Shown in pieces: positions 37,851 to 49,765 of a stretch of DNA of 64,000 nt. Below the pieces are notes generated by a model. The model was not told the origin of the DNA and did not search any database. It was given only the letters and a program-made list of their open reading frames with translations. Both the position numbers and the translations under genes were made by a program. The stretch's first letter is position 1. Each line of letters begins with the position of its first letter. The stretch spans positions 8,602,663 to 8,666,662 of the forward strand of contig OU696579.1 in the NCBI GenBank assembly GCA_916048095.2, written 5' to 3'. The DNA comes from Sacculina carcini (Eukaryota > Arthropoda > Thecostraca > Sacculinidae).

Positions 37851-39029
37851 ACACACTGACACACAGACGAGTGTTATCAGTTGCTCCCACATTTGGCTGG
37901 CTTGCGCTGTTGTTTATATGATTGATGGGGTGATGGTGATGTCAACGTGAAGTTGTAGATGACTGCGATTTTGTGATGAACATCAGGTGTAAAGCTGTCC
38001 GGCTGTATTAGTGATTGCCCGGGTAGAACTAACTTTATAGCAACATGATATTGATGAAATTACATCATTGGTTTATTCTATATATATACTACACATAATA
38101 TTTCCGCAAGTATATTCTGTTAAATATTATTCATAATTGGCTCATATTGATTTTTATTCATGAATTAAGCCATAAAATTTCATAAATAAGTTATTGTTTA
38201 CAAAATAAAGTATAATTTTGCGTAAATATTGAGTTTTATTGATAGATTTATAAATGTGATTTTGCAAAGTTGAAGTATTGTTGCAAACTGCAGACATACT
38301 TGTACACACAACGATAACAATGCCAGTTTTCAATTGACCTACTCAGCATTTTTGCTTGACAATGGAAACAGTCACCGCACCAGACATCACAATTCACCAA
38401 TGATAAGTCACCGGGTATAAGTTGTTACCCTGGCCCGTCTGCTAGGTACATACTGTGTTCTGCTGAGTCTGTCAGACCTAGTTGCCTGCTTGTTTGTGTC
38501 CAAATGCTACCCTGGTTCTTTACCAGCAGAAATGGTTGACTCAATGCGCTTGTAAATATTGGAATTCTTGGCTGAATACTGCTGAATTTCTTCATCTGTG
38601 CTATTTACGATAAATTATATTTTTACCAAATTAAATTCATACATTTCCACCTTGATTTTTGTATATTTCAGTTATTATTTATTGAATTTTATTGATTCAT
38701 ACAGTTTTATTAATTTTTCCAATTGTGTATATTGGCGCTTTAAATACAAAATACTCACGCACACACAATATAGACATTTGAACACGTCTTAAAAATGCCA
38801 AGTCAAAAACCTTAAGTTCTTGTGGCCCATTATATTTTCATCTCTCGGTCAATTTAGCGTACGATGTGTATGTATGTGTGTGTGTGTGTGAGTGTGTGTG
38901 TGTGTGGTTCGTTAGTAGCGGCGGTGTGTGACGTCACGTGGTCTGTCTGTCATGTCTGTCAGCCTCACTGCCTGGCGGGGTGTCCCTGTTCTTCACCTGA
39001 TACCGAGCTGGTCAACTCAGCTACACCAG
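37851..39029. other. AT-rich non-coding DNA
   Basis: No gene, repeat array or mobile element recognised apart from a TG run at about 38876-38906. Confidence 0.45.
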
Positions 39030-39298
39030 CATACACATACACACACACACACATACACACACAAACACATACACACACAAACACATACACACACACACAA
39101 ACATACACACACATACACACACAAACACATACACACACACACAAACATACACACACATACACGCACACACATACACACACAAACACATACAAACATACAC
39201 ATACACATACAAACACACAAGCATACACATACACACACACATACACACACACACACACATACACACACACACATACACACACACATACACACATATAC
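39030..39298. repeat. Compound CACATA/CACAAA microsatellite
   Basis: CA runs interrupted by ATACACAC and AAACACAT hexamer-type units. Open frames rich in Thr/His or Cys/Val across it are artefacts. Confidence 0.97.
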
Positions 39299-39484
39299 AA
39301 CGCGCGCATGTGTGCGTGCTTAATTGTACATTATTATAAAATGAATACGTGATTGTAACTACATGTGTGTGTGTGTCAAAAAAACAAAAAAAAAAAACAC
39401 ACATACACACACACACACATACACACGCAAACACAAACAGCGTACAGCTACACGTGCTATTGCTACTGGCGAGCCCCGGCTTAG

Positions 39485-40075
39485 AATGATTGGTTGAGAA
39501 TGATTGAATTGTTTGAGAATGATTGGTTGAACATGATTGGTTGAGAATGATTGGTTGAGAATGATTGGTTGAGAATGATTGGTTGAGAATGATTGGTTGA
39601 GAATGATTGGTTGAACATGTTTGGTTGAGAATGATTGGTTGAACATGGCTGGTTGAGAATGAGTGGTTGAGAATTATTGGTTGAGAATGATTGGTTGAGA
39701 ATGATTGGTTGAGAATGATTGGTTGAGAATGATTGGTTGAGAATTATTGGTTGAGAATGATTGGTTGAGAATGATTGGTTGAGAATGATTGGTTTAGAAT
39801 GATTGGTTGAACATGATTGGTTGAGAATGATTGGTTGAACATGGCTGGTTGAGAATGATTGGTTGAGAATGATTGGTTGCGAATGATTGGTTGATAATGA
39901 TTGGTTGAGAATGATTGGTTGAGAATGATTGGTTGATAATGATTGGTTGATAATGATTGGTTGAGAATGATTGGTTGAAAATGATTGGTTGAGAATGGCT
40001 GGTGAGAATGATTAGTTGAGAATGACTGGTTGAGAATGATTGGTTGTGAATGATTGGTTGATAATTGTGATTGGT
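39485..40075. repeat. 14-bp minisatellite GATTGGTTGAGAAT, about 40 units
   Basis: Highly regular ATGATTGGTTGAGA units with scattered variants (GAACATG, GATAATG, GGCTGG). It gives open frames of type NQSFSTNHSQPIIL on the minus strand, which I treat as artefacts. Confidence 0.97.
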
Positions 40076-40389
40076 AAATATTTATTAAGATATGTTTGTT
40101 CTGTGCCGGCTTATGCTCAAATTTATACAAAAATCGCCGTGGGAAAATGGTAAATTTTATACAGTGACAATTAACAGTGGAATTATTAACGTCAAATGGA
40201 ATTAATTCAATGCGGCAGTGAATGCACGCCATATAATAATTAACCCAAATATAGTCAGAAGCCAAGAACCTGTGCACTATTATAGTGGTATATAGGCATA
40301 TAGCAGATCCTATAAGTACATGCTTATGTATATGTACGTGTGCCTGTGTGTTTGTATGTTTTTGTATGTGCACGAGTATATGTATCATG

Positions 40390-40576
40390 TGTGCGTGTGT
40401 GCTTGTGTGCCTGTGTGTGTGTATGTCTGTGTGTGTGTGTCTGTGTGTTTGTGTGTGTGTGTGTGTATGTGTGTGTTAACAACTAGACGCGTATCTCATG
40501 CATATCAGTAGCATGTGGCTGGTGTGCAATAACACCAGGTTGCATATACCTCATCACAGGTGAGTTGTGTGTGTGT

Positions 40577-40652
<76 letters not shown>

Positions 40653-40962
40653 GATGCATATCTCAGTTGGCTCATATTACTGGGTGATATCAGTGAGGTG
40701 GGCGCTGTTATCAGAACACGCAAGTCATCTCGCTCATCTCAGCCGTCACTGTATGGCCACGCACACAGTAGCCCAACGTATCATCAGCCAGTCGGGCCGA
40801 GCTGCAGTGTCGAGTGCGTGGGAGAAGATAGATTGACCGACGAAAAAGCCAGCCAGCCAGCCAGCCTTCTTATCTCGACCAACAGGCTCATCGTACTGCA
40901 CTTTCACACACACACTGACACACACACACACACACACACTGACACACACGCACACACACACA

Positions 40963-41001
<39 letters not shown>

Positions 41002-41015
41002 ACACACACACTGGT
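40390..41015. repeat. TG and CA microsatellites around 300 bp of unique DNA
   Basis: Mixed TG at about 40390-40476, long TG at about 40566-40648, then CA with CACTGACACA interruptions at about 40905-41011. The DNA between has no recognisable exon. Confidence 0.9.
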
Positions 41016-41572
41016 GCACGTAGATGAACATACACGCAGACAGACAGACAGACACGCTGACACACAAAGCACACAGGAGTAAACACGCAGTCATGAGCAA
41101 GAAGGCATAAGCACCCATACTGGCGCAGACGCACGTGCAAGCAGGCACACACGAACACGGAACTGGCAGATGCAGTGATAGGCAGGCAGGTGAAAAAAGC
41201 CCGGACAGAGAGAAGGAGAAAGAGAGAGGGCGTGATGTATCTCTGCCTGATCTCAGTGTGCGGTTTTTGTGCCCGCGGAGCAGATGAAGTGCGTGCATTG
41301 AATTAGCTGCCTCACCTGACTGACGGCTACCTGTCTGTCTCAGCTCGTGCAAAAACGGCGCCCTCACTCGCGTGTCTGTTCACTGTGTCATGAATTTTCT
41401 ACACCGATGTGATTGCATGCTGTATGTGCTGTATGTGTTGGTGATTGTGTTGTTGTTGTTGTTGTTGTTGTTGTGTGGGCTTTCATACAGTGGTGCCTGC
41501 ATATTAACATCACAAATATTAACAAGTATTTGCGAAAGACGAAATACAGGCGGGGAGAATCAACTAATAAAG
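41016..41572. other. Non-coding DNA
   Basis: CAGACAGACAGACA near 41035-41052 and a TTG trinucleotide run at about 41448-41474. No gene seen. Confidence 0.45.
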
Positions 41573-41842
41573 CCGGCGGAGCAGAATTTCATTGGGCGAA
41601 TTCTATAATCCAACAGCCCCTGCCCACCCAGCAGTAAATGATGGTACCAGATATCAGTCATGAGTTGTGTCATGCATTCTGGGGAGGTGACCCTCTCTAA
41701 CACGTCTTCCGTCCTTGTGGCGTCATATCGTGGTGAGGGTCGGTTCTGTGGTGGCAGCGAGCTGCACGGAGCACACCTGTGTGTGTTCATAAGCTTCGGC
41801 TTCTTCCCGTGTAGCAGCTATCACTTGAGGCCTTTAACTTTT
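41573..41842 (+). mobile_element. tRNA-derived SINE, head truncated
   Basis: Body and tail of the SINE at 22623-22957, starting at CCGGCGGAGCAGAATT (the end of the tRNA-like part) and running to CTTGAGGCCTTTAACTTTTAG. The Pol III boxes are missing. Confidence 0.88.
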
Positions 41843-43807
41843 AGTACACCAGCAAAATGTTAATAAGCAAAGTGAAATGAACAAATGAGAATTAGTGAGC
41901 GTGAAGTTGAGTGTTGGACGAAGCGAGAATTAGCAAGAACAAAACAAAACAGAGTAAGCAAATAGCAGCAGAATAAAGACACAGCACAAATGATAGAAAA
42001 CACATTGTCAAAGAGTAGATAGACAAAAAAGAATACGCAAAAACAAGAAATATTAAGTAGTGGTTGTTAATTTTTTTTCCGTTAGTTACTAGTTAAATTC
42101 GTAGTTTAATTTCTATATATTATTCACTCTTGAATTGTGCTTGTTGTGCTGTATGGCGGGAGAGGTGGAGAGTTGATATCACGAGAATCACATCACAATC
42201 CCCAGACATCTGGTTCCCACGACACATTCCGATGTTGCCTCTGATAACGTGACTTACTGGCCGGGACACCCCGCTCTCTAGCAGCCTGTATTCGCGTTTT
42301 TACTAGCTCCGGCTAACTGTCAACCTGTGTGTCACCAACTCGAAACACACACACACACACACACATGTACATGCACATATACACCCACGTTCTCAGATGT
42401 AGTTGAAAAAGATTACAGACATTGTGCAAGCAAGGAATTGTATTTGAGCCTCTTATACACGCAGCCTCATAATTCATCACGAACTTAATTGTCTCTTAAG
42501 ATAATGCGGTATGTAAAATTTAAAACTCTTCGTAATGAAAAAATACATTTGTCTCGTAATTGATCAAGTGTTAGATATTTGCAAATATCATTATATAAAA
42601 TTGTCATGAATTCACAGGCCGCTTTTCACTTCCTCCATTGTAGACCCATAAAATGATGCATTTATGAAATACACAGCTTCAAAACCAGTCTAATTTTAAT
42701 AACTCAAGCCATATCATTCAATCTATATACAATCCATATGCTTTATGTGTGTGTATGTATGTATGTGTGTGTGTTTGTGTGTATGTATGTGTGTTAATGC
42801 TTTATGATGTAATAGTGAAATTGTTCTTTTTTAATTCTACAATGCGCTTGCTTCGGGTTTTAAATTACGCATCTGTAAAAGAGGATTTATCATACATTTT
42901 ACGTGTAAATGATTGCACAACTATCATCACATTTTCACCAGCATTCTTTAATGCGACAGTGTTGATTTACCAGCAGAGGCGCATGCAAGAGATGAGACAC
43001 GTGCATGATCTGTCTGTCTGTCTGCCTCACAGACGCCGGTCAACCGTGGTGTCACACCTGGCTGTTTTTGTGCTGGCGACAGGTCATACGGTACCCACAC
43101 GCTCCCAGCAGCAAACACCGGTTTGTGTCCAGGCATTCACCTGTCAGTTCTGTACTTTTTGCTGCCTGACACACCACGCTGACAACATCCTCTCGACAAA
43201 CGTCATTTAAATTAAATCTCCTGGGATAAGCTCATTAGATTTTTGGGACAAAATTAGCCGCTTGTATATAAAAAAGGTACATTTTCCACCAGGGTCAATT
43301 TAGAACCACAGGAATATACAGTTGAGATGAGTATATTACGCGAAATACTCACCGGGATATTACTTAATATTTATATTACAGGCTGTAACGTGGGTAAAAC
43401 AACTGTATTACTTGTTAATATAGTAATTATGAGCATATATGTGGCGTAATGTCTTGAAATTATCATAGTAATATGTTAATTTTCAGTATATAATACGTTT
43501 ATGTTTTATATTGCGGTTTAATTGTGACAATTGCCCGATATTTTCGAGTGCAGCAGAATATTAGCATGTAGATCGGGGCATGTTTCAGAGGTTGAATGTT
43601 GTTCTCGCGTAAGACTGCGTGTACCGCTGGCTGTGTTTGACCCGGACCACAGTTTCAATTAGCCATTAATACAATTGGATGTATCGGGGTCCACCCATTT
43701 CACTGCCTCACTGCGCTGTGTGGTCGCGCCCGCAAGCCGGGATATATCTGGCACCAGAGAAGATCAGAACACAGAACATATGAACAGAGAAAATCTAGAT
43801 CACAGAT
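41843..43807. other. Non-coding DNA
   Basis: Almost 2 kb without a supported gene. A 153-codon plus frame (42749-43210) starts in a TG repeat and shows no family signature, conserved spacing or signal peptide. Small CA runs at about 42346-42364. Confidence 0.5.
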
Positions 43808-44208
43808 GATCAACAGATGGTGAATCTTGAGATTGGTGTCGTGATTGGTGGCATGATTGATGGTATGATTGGTGACGTGATTGGTGGTGTGATTGATGGT
43901 ATGATTGGTGACGTGATTGGTGGTGTGATTGGTGACGTGATTGGTGGCATGATTGGTAGCATGATTGGTGGTGTGATTGGTGACGTGATTGGTGGCGTGA
44001 TTGGTGGCATGATTGGTGGCGTGATTGGTGGCATGATGGGTGGCATGATTGGTGGCGTGATTGGTGGCATGATTGGTGGCATGATTGGTGGCATGATTGG
44101 TGGCATGATTGGTGACGTGATTGGTGGCATAATTGGTGGCATGATTGGTGGCATAATTGGTGGCATGATTGGTGGCGTGATTGGTGGCATGATTGGTGGC
44201 GTGGTGTG
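43808..44208. repeat. 12-bp minisatellite GATTGGTGGCAT, about 31 units
   Basis: Units of 12 bp with variants GTGACGTG, GTGGCGTG, GTGGTGTG and GATGGTAT. All frames without stops stay open (IGGMIGGV, HQSCHQSR or NHATNHAT repeats); none has other gene features. Confidence 0.97.
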
Positions 44209-44308
44209 AGAGCGGAGTCGTGATCGAATGAGACAGACAATGTCGACTTGTCTCATATCTCGAGCGGCCGCACCTCTTAATCACCACTACCTCCCTAGTT
44301 GAACTCAG

Positions 44309-44356
<48 letters not shown>

Positions 44357-44957
44357 GCACGTGGGCGGGCCAGCGCGTCGCAACTAGTGTGTTTGTATGC
44401 GTGTCTGCATTGTGAGCAGGTGTGCACCGTCATGTAGAACCACACCCAAACTCATTATGAACATTGCACTCTAACACACACACACACACCCATTTACACA
44501 AACACTAGCAAACACGCACGAATAAATGACATATGTGTGTTCGTGTGTTTGTGCAGGCGGAAGTCTTCTAGATGTCTCCTGATTAGTGTTACCGGGTCGT
44601 ATACATATGCACCAGTATTCAACAGGTGAAATATTGAAGAGCGGTGTTTACATTGTGCTGAACTTCATATACTGCATACTGATACTTACATAAATACTTC
44701 ATACTCGCGTTGTATGCATTTCCCAGTATTTTGACTTATTCTTAATTTTAACCGTATTTTCATAACTTTTCAACAATCCATTTTTATGTCTTTCAGAGCT
44801 GTTATTTGGACACATAACTTACACAACTTTCATGCACCGTTGATGCATAGATAATTATCAACATTTGGTTGCATACCAAATTATAATTTGATATGCAACC
44901 AAATGTGTGGTTTTTGTGTGCTGGAGCAGATCGCACTTGTGTTTTATTTTTCGGCAG
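44209..44957. other. Non-coding DNA
   Basis: CA runs at about 44311-44355 and 44475-44490, and an inverted repeat ATTTGGTTGCATACCAAATTATAATTTGATATGCAACCAAAT around 44862-44904 (arms of about 19 bp) that would form a strong hairpin. No gene supported. Confidence 0.5.
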
Positions 44958-45091
44958 ACGAAATGATCGTTATGACTGGTGCTTTACTTGAAAATGGTGA
45001 CTGCACATTTAAGCACCAGTGCCGAGGAAGGCATTATAAGTTTCACCGCGACAATGTGAGACTGTGTGAGATAATAGGAAAGCGGGAATGA
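44958..45091 (+). CDS. Weak candidate terminal exon
   Basis: Acceptor-like TTGTGTTTTATTTTTCGGCAG precedes a 44-codon open stretch ending at TGA, with three Cys (GDCTFKHQCRG...RLCEIIGKRE). No upstream partner exon and no poly(A) signal were found, and a MITE has inserted 11 bp after the stop. Could be chance. Confidence 0.2.
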
Positions 45092-45102
45092 TTCATGACA
45101 AA

Positions 45103-45372
45103 CAGTGGCGGCACCAGGATTTTTCCGATGTAGGGGCTGAGGGGGGCTAAGGAAAAAGTTGAGGTGGCTTGGCGAAGCATGAAGAGCTACACTCAAACGC
45201 TAACTAACATGATATAATAAAAGGGACTGGGGTACACTGATTCAGTCCTCGAACTTGAACCAAAATTACAAGACTTCATTTACAGTGGTAAGAAATTTTT
45301 ATGTCCATGATTATGATTTGGGGGATGGGCTTAGGGGGGCTTGACATATTTTTGGGGAGGCTCCAGCCACTG
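45103..45372 (+). mobile_element. hAT-like MITE, CAGTGGCGG family, complete copy
   Basis: 270 bp from CAGTGGCGGCACCAGG to GGCTCCAGCCACTG, flanked by ATGACAAA (45095-45102) and ATGGCAAA (45373-45380), a 7/8 target duplication. It is the longest intact member and a good reference for the family. Confidence 0.9.
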
Positions 45373-45776
45373 ATGGCAAAGCTGAATGTGACTGCTGCAC
45401 CAGACTAGCTTGACAGTCAGCCCAGACAGAGACATCACGCCACTGGCATATGACACACCGCTAGATCGACAACATCAACACATCAGGCACACAGCCACTG
45501 ACTGACTTCACAACTGGTACTGCCGTATAAAACTGCCCCCAATACACGTGCATTTTCAACACAGGACACACGTGACGAACAAGTGCATACAAACACGACG
45601 CGTCAACTGCAAATCTTGCGCGTGCAAATAAACGCGATAAAAATTCGAATTGCTAAAAAGCATGGTGGAAAAACAGAAAATTCGGAATGTAGAAACAGTG
45701 AATGACACACAAGCACACACATACACGTTATTGCAGACACAAAAATGTCCCGCGAAACATGTTGACTGTGCGAATT

Positions 45777-46805
45777 TCAGTTGTCTTTTTTCTGCATCTC
45801 CCTGTGTTGCAGCAGTCGCATGATCGCCTGGTTCCACGAGCGATGCTGCCACAATATGGCCAGGCGCAGCAGCGGCCAGCAGAACAGCTGCGCCAGCACT
45901 TGCACGAAGCTGTTGGCCGGCGCAGCTGCCAGCGCCAACGTCGAGCTGATGAAACCCTCGAGGCCGAGCGTGCAGCTGAAGCGGCCGCACATGGTATCAT
46001 CGAGCAGCTGCTGGGCCATGCGGTCGGCGGTCGCCAGGCCTGCGCTCTCACACACCAGCCGCGTCTCGTCGGGCTTGTCGCGGTTCTCGGTGGCGAAGCC
46101 GGGAGTGTCGGTGTCGGGAGGACAGCACACGGTCACCGACACGCCATAAGCTCGCACCTCTTGCTGCAACACCTCGGCCAGACCGACCAGTGCGAACTTG
46201 GAGGCGCAGTAGCCCGAGAACCCCCACAATCCCACCAGTCCGCCCAGTGAGGACACGACACACACGCGGCCCGCACGACGCTCACACATGGCCGGCACGA
46301 GCGCGTGCAACACGTGCATGGCGCCGAAATAGTTGACGTCCATGAGCCGCCGGTGCTCAGACACGCTGAGCTGGTCAAAACGGCGCGCCACGGCATATCC
46401 GGCGCAGCAGATGAGCGTGTCGACAGGTTGTCCCAGATGTTGCTGGGCTCGCTGCACGGCGGCCGCCACGATGGAAGGATCGGCCGCCACGTCGCACGAG
46501 ATAGTTGCCACGCGCTGCTGCACCGTCGTCTCATCTTCGTGCAGGGCGCCACCTGCCGCCGCTACTTGTCGCTTCGCCGCCGCCAGCCGCTGCTCGTCCC
46601 GCGCCACTATTGTCACACGTGCGCCGTATTTGGCGGCCAGCACGGCCACACTGAGACCGATGCCGCTCGAGCCGCCCGTCACCAGCACGTGTTGTCCACG
46701 AAGTCGCCTCCTACCCGCCGCCACGGCCAGGCGACGCCACAACACGTGCGTCGCGACCGCCACGCACAACACGCACGAGACCAACACCCAGCACGCAGCC
46801 CACAT
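45777..46805 (-). CDS. KDSR: 3-ketodihydrosphingosine reductase
   Basis: A 342-residue short-chain dehydrogenase/reductase in one exon. The enzyme reduces 3-ketodihydrosphingosine to dihydrosphingosine with NADPH, the second step of de novo sphingolipid synthesis, on the cytosolic face of the ER. Start 46805 is chosen because it gives the hydrophobic N-terminal anchor (about 1-22) expected of KDSR; an upstream in-frame ATG (46901) begins in a CA repeat. Visible motifs: cofactor loop VTGGSSGIG (42-50), CCAGYA (133-138), Asn158, SS at 185-186, catalytic Tyr199 and Lys203 in GYCASKFA, and the family-specific PPDTDTPGFATENRDKPDET (229-248), which separates KDSR from other SDRs. The C-terminal hydrophobic region (about 295-320) is also typical. 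Length matches the human enzyme closely (about 332). The GC-rich coding sequence contrasts with its AT-rich surroundings. No intron is seen, unlike vertebrate KDSR. Confidence 0.95.
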   Translation of the reverse strand: MWAACWVLVSCVLCVAVATHVLWRRLAVAAGRRRLRGQHVLVTGGSSGIGLSVAVLAAKYGARVTIVARDEQRLAAAKRQVAAAGGALHEDETTVQQRVATISCDVAADPSIVAAAVQRAQQHLGQPVDTLICCAGYAVARRFDQLSVSEHRRLMDVNYFGAMHVLHALVPAMCERRAGRVCVVSSLGGLVGLWGFSGYCASKFALVGLAEVLQQEVRAYGVSVTVCCPPDTDTPGFATENRDKPDETRLVCESAGLATADRMAQQLLDDTMCGRFSCTLGLEGFISSTLALAAAPANSFVQVLAQLFCWPLLRLAILWQHRSWNQAIMRLLQHREMQKKDN

Positions 46806-47681
46806 GTCGACGTGCAGTGACACGACCGTGACAACACCGACTGACACCGCTGACAACCAGCCAACAAGCACCCATACATACACACAAGCACACACACACA
46901 CACATAAACGAGTTAATGAGACATTACTGCCTGGTTTATGTGTATTATTGCACTAATTCAGGCGATTGTACGGCGAACATAAAGAACATGTGTGTGCGTC
47001 AAGTGATGGAGCTAATTGAAGACACACAAACAGATGATACGCCCCCCTAGCACGTAATTAGCCACGCGACACACTTGTTGAAACAACACAACAATGATAA
47101 TTAGCACTGCTCAAATCAATCAGAAATATCAGTGTTAACTTATATATCCAAACAGAAAACTAAGAGAAAATACGGGCGGCAAAAAAATCTTACACGAAAA
47201 ATCGCTTTGGTTATAGATAAAATTCCTCTAGTTCTAGAGCAAACCGTAATTGTATCACCCCAGCAGTTTTGAGTATAATTTGTTGAATATGAAAATTTAT
47301 GCATTTGTCAAACTAGCATCTAAGGGCACTACACGCCTATTATTATATTTAAATGATTAACGCAAACACTAATTGAGAGTAAACGAGTGATAACCAGATA
47401 TTAATGCAGGACTTAAGCAAATGAAATAAATGACCGTTCGCCACTGTTTCCAACATTAACTCCATTTATATTTTCAACGTCAATGTAAACTTAGCAAGTA
47501 TTTCATGAAAATTATCAGAACATGGCCGTTGATTGGAAGATATACAAGCCCTGCAAGCACGTGTATTAGCCATACAAATTTAATTCCACTCGCCAATTTA
47601 GATGAATTACTTATTTGTTTATTCGACGGCAGATTGGGCTAAGCGGCTTTCTTTCTATTTCTGCTTTCTTATCCTCGCAGC
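46806..47681. other. Upstream flank of KDSR, AT-rich
   Basis: A CA run at about 46881-46903 borders the gene; further upstream is AT-rich DNA with no gene. No clear TATA box for KDSR. Confidence 0.45.
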
Positions 47682-47870
47682 CATTGGTGGCGCTAGGATT
47701 TTTCCGATGGGGGCTGAGGAAAAACGAAACATGAAGAGCTACACTCGAACGCTGACTACATAATATTATAATAAGGCACTGGGGCACACTGATTCAGTCC
47801 TCGAACTTGAACCAAAATTACAGGACTTCATTTACAGTGGTAAGAAATTTTAATGTCCAAGATTAGCAGA
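47682..47870 (+). mobile_element. hAT-like MITE, CAGTGGCGG family, truncated
   Basis: CATTGGTGGCGCTAGGATTTTTCCGATGG, then ATGAAGAGCTACACTCGAACGCTG and the GATTCAGTCCTCGAACTTGAACC block, ending after AAGAAATTTTAATGTCC; the 3' terminus is missing. Confidence 0.82.
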
Positions 47871-48376
47871 TTTAGCAGATTATGACCGATAAATGTAAAC
47901 ATAATAAGTGTGTGCACATGGTCGTGTTTTAACACAGTCAATACGGCCGCTATTATAAAAACACACTGCGCCAATGAACAACCACAACACCAAGGCACTC
48001 TACAATGTATTTGTGCGCACAAAGGATAACACACAAACATTAACAATACACACGCGGACATTAACACCAACAAACAAACAAACAAACATGGTACACACAG
48101 GCACACAAAAATGACAAAAAAACAAAATTAAACACACATACACACACAGGAAAAATGGAGGGAAAAAAGTAGAACTGAGAGAGAAAATCAAATGACTGGC
48201 AGAAATAATATTAATACGTGAAAATAGGCGACAATGCAGTCGCAATGAAAACCGTTCGTAAACTGGCTGACTGAACGACTAATAAATCAACTAGATCAAC
48301 AACACGCAGCCTCACACAACACGCTGAACATCACTGGAACAAGGGAAGGCAGGATGACACTGCTGGAGGAGCCAGT

Positions 48377-49051
48377 TCACCTCCTGGACGAGCGGCGTGC
48401 TGAGCGACGCAGTGTGCAATATCCCTCCACTGACGAGTGTTCATCACCACCACGCCTCCTCCGTCCGCCACTAACAACAGCGCCATCTACCGGCCAAGTG
48501 GCCATCTCCTCGTCCTCGCTGACCTCGCGTGACACGCCGCTGCACGTGCTCATATCAGCTGACTGGCGGCGTCTCGCGCCACGACGATGATGACGACGAT
48601 GATGGCGCGGCCCCTCCTCGAGCTCGTCACTGATGGCGGCCAGCACGTGGTCATCACGTGACCCGGCTCGACCACGTGCCGCGGGCATGTCACACACGTC
48701 GTTGACGCTGTAACTGCGTCGCAACTGAGTCACCAAACCACTGCCGCCCGCCAGCGCTGTCTGCAGTAACATCTGTACATACACACACACACACACACAC
48801 ACACATACACCGTCACATGCGTCGCAATAAAACCAGCCTCGATAAGGCCATTCCTCCAGCGAGTATAGCTGGAAAAACGACTAAACGGCCACACACATAC
48901 ACCCACACAGACAGACATACACAAATTCAAACACATTCAAACACACGCACACACACACTCAAACTCAAATACACACACACACACGCAAACTCAAACACAC
49001 ACACAAATTCAAACACACACACACACAGACATACACAAATTCAAACACATT

Positions 49052-49085
<34 letters not shown>

Positions 49086-49297
49086 GACATACACAAACTC
49101 AAATACACACACAAATTCAAACACACACACAGCCATACACACAATACACAAACTCAAACACATTCAAACACACACATACACAAACTCAAACACACAGACA
49201 TACACAAACTCAAACACACACACACAGACATACACAAATTCAAACACATTAAAACACACACACACACACACACACACAAAGACATACACAAACTCAA

Positions 49298-49335
<38 letters not shown>

Positions 49336-49765
49336 ACGCACAGTGCGACAAGTAAGCAGTAAGCACACGCACCTGAGTGGCGTAGGAGACGCCTCGTGAG
49401 CCCAGTGTCATGACGGCAGCGTAGCCATGCTGGCGCGCCTGCTGTACACACTGCTCGATCTCGGCCTCGTTGCGACGCAGCCACGGGTGCAGCAGGTGCT
49501 TGTAGAGCAGCGACGAGCCGTGCGTGGCCGGCGACATGAGCCACACCACCAGCGCGATCTTGATCTCGTAGTAGAACGGCAACCAGCTGAGCAGAATGTC
49601 GGTGAATGTCTCGACCGTGATGAACAGCGCAAACACCACCCAGTACATGGTCCACTTGACATAGCCTTTGATGTCCTTGCATCGAATCGCCTTGTACGAC
49701 GCGAACGCAGGGTACAACGTGCCGAACACGAGGATCACGAGCCGTGACAACAGTGCCGTCAGCAT
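48377..49765 (-). CDS. REEP: REEP1-4 family ER-shaping protein
   Basis: Two exons, 49765-49373 and 48772-48377, joined in phase 0 (CAG|GTGCGT to TACAG|ATGTTA), giving 262 residues. REEPs are hairpin membrane proteins that bend tubular ER and, in the REEP1-4 branch, bind microtubules. Exon 1 holds the whole TB2/DP1/HVA22 domain: SRLVILVFGTLYPAFASYKA, DIKGYVKWTMYWVVFALF, ETFTDILLSWLPFYYEIKIA, then the amphipathic stretch around EAEIEQCVQQAR and GSRGVSYATQ. Exon 2 carries TQLRRSYSVNDV, equivalent to the RSFSMQDL motif of REEP1-4, and a basic disordered tail rich in Arg, His and Ser. The tail motif places it in REEP1-4 rather than REEP5/6. The start at 49765 matches the family N-terminus; an in-frame ATG 33 nt earlier lies in a CA repeat. 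Vertebrate orthologues have many more introns. Confidence 0.95.
48780..49345. repeat. CA-rich minisatellite filling the REEP intron
   Basis: Nearly the whole 600-bp intron consists of CA runs separated by ACAAATTCAAACACAT / ACAAACTCAAACAC units with AGACATAC variants. The acceptor of exon 2 (48773) directly abuts a CA run, which serves as its pyrimidine (TG) tract on the coding strand. Confidence 0.93.

Noticed and set aside
39359-40388. Open frames with NQSFSTNHSQPII repeats
   Set aside because: Products of the 14-bp array; no start or splice context.
42749-43210. 153-codon plus frame
   Set aside because: Starts inside a TG repeat, no domain, no signal peptide and no splice or poly(A) support.
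43700-44383. Open frames with NHATNHAT, IGGMIGG or HQSCHQSR repeats
   Set aside because: Products of the 12-bp array; open in several frames at once.
45702-46956. Plus-strand frames of 122-207 codons opposite KDSR
   Set aside because: Antisense shadows; the KDSR motifs are all on the minus strand.
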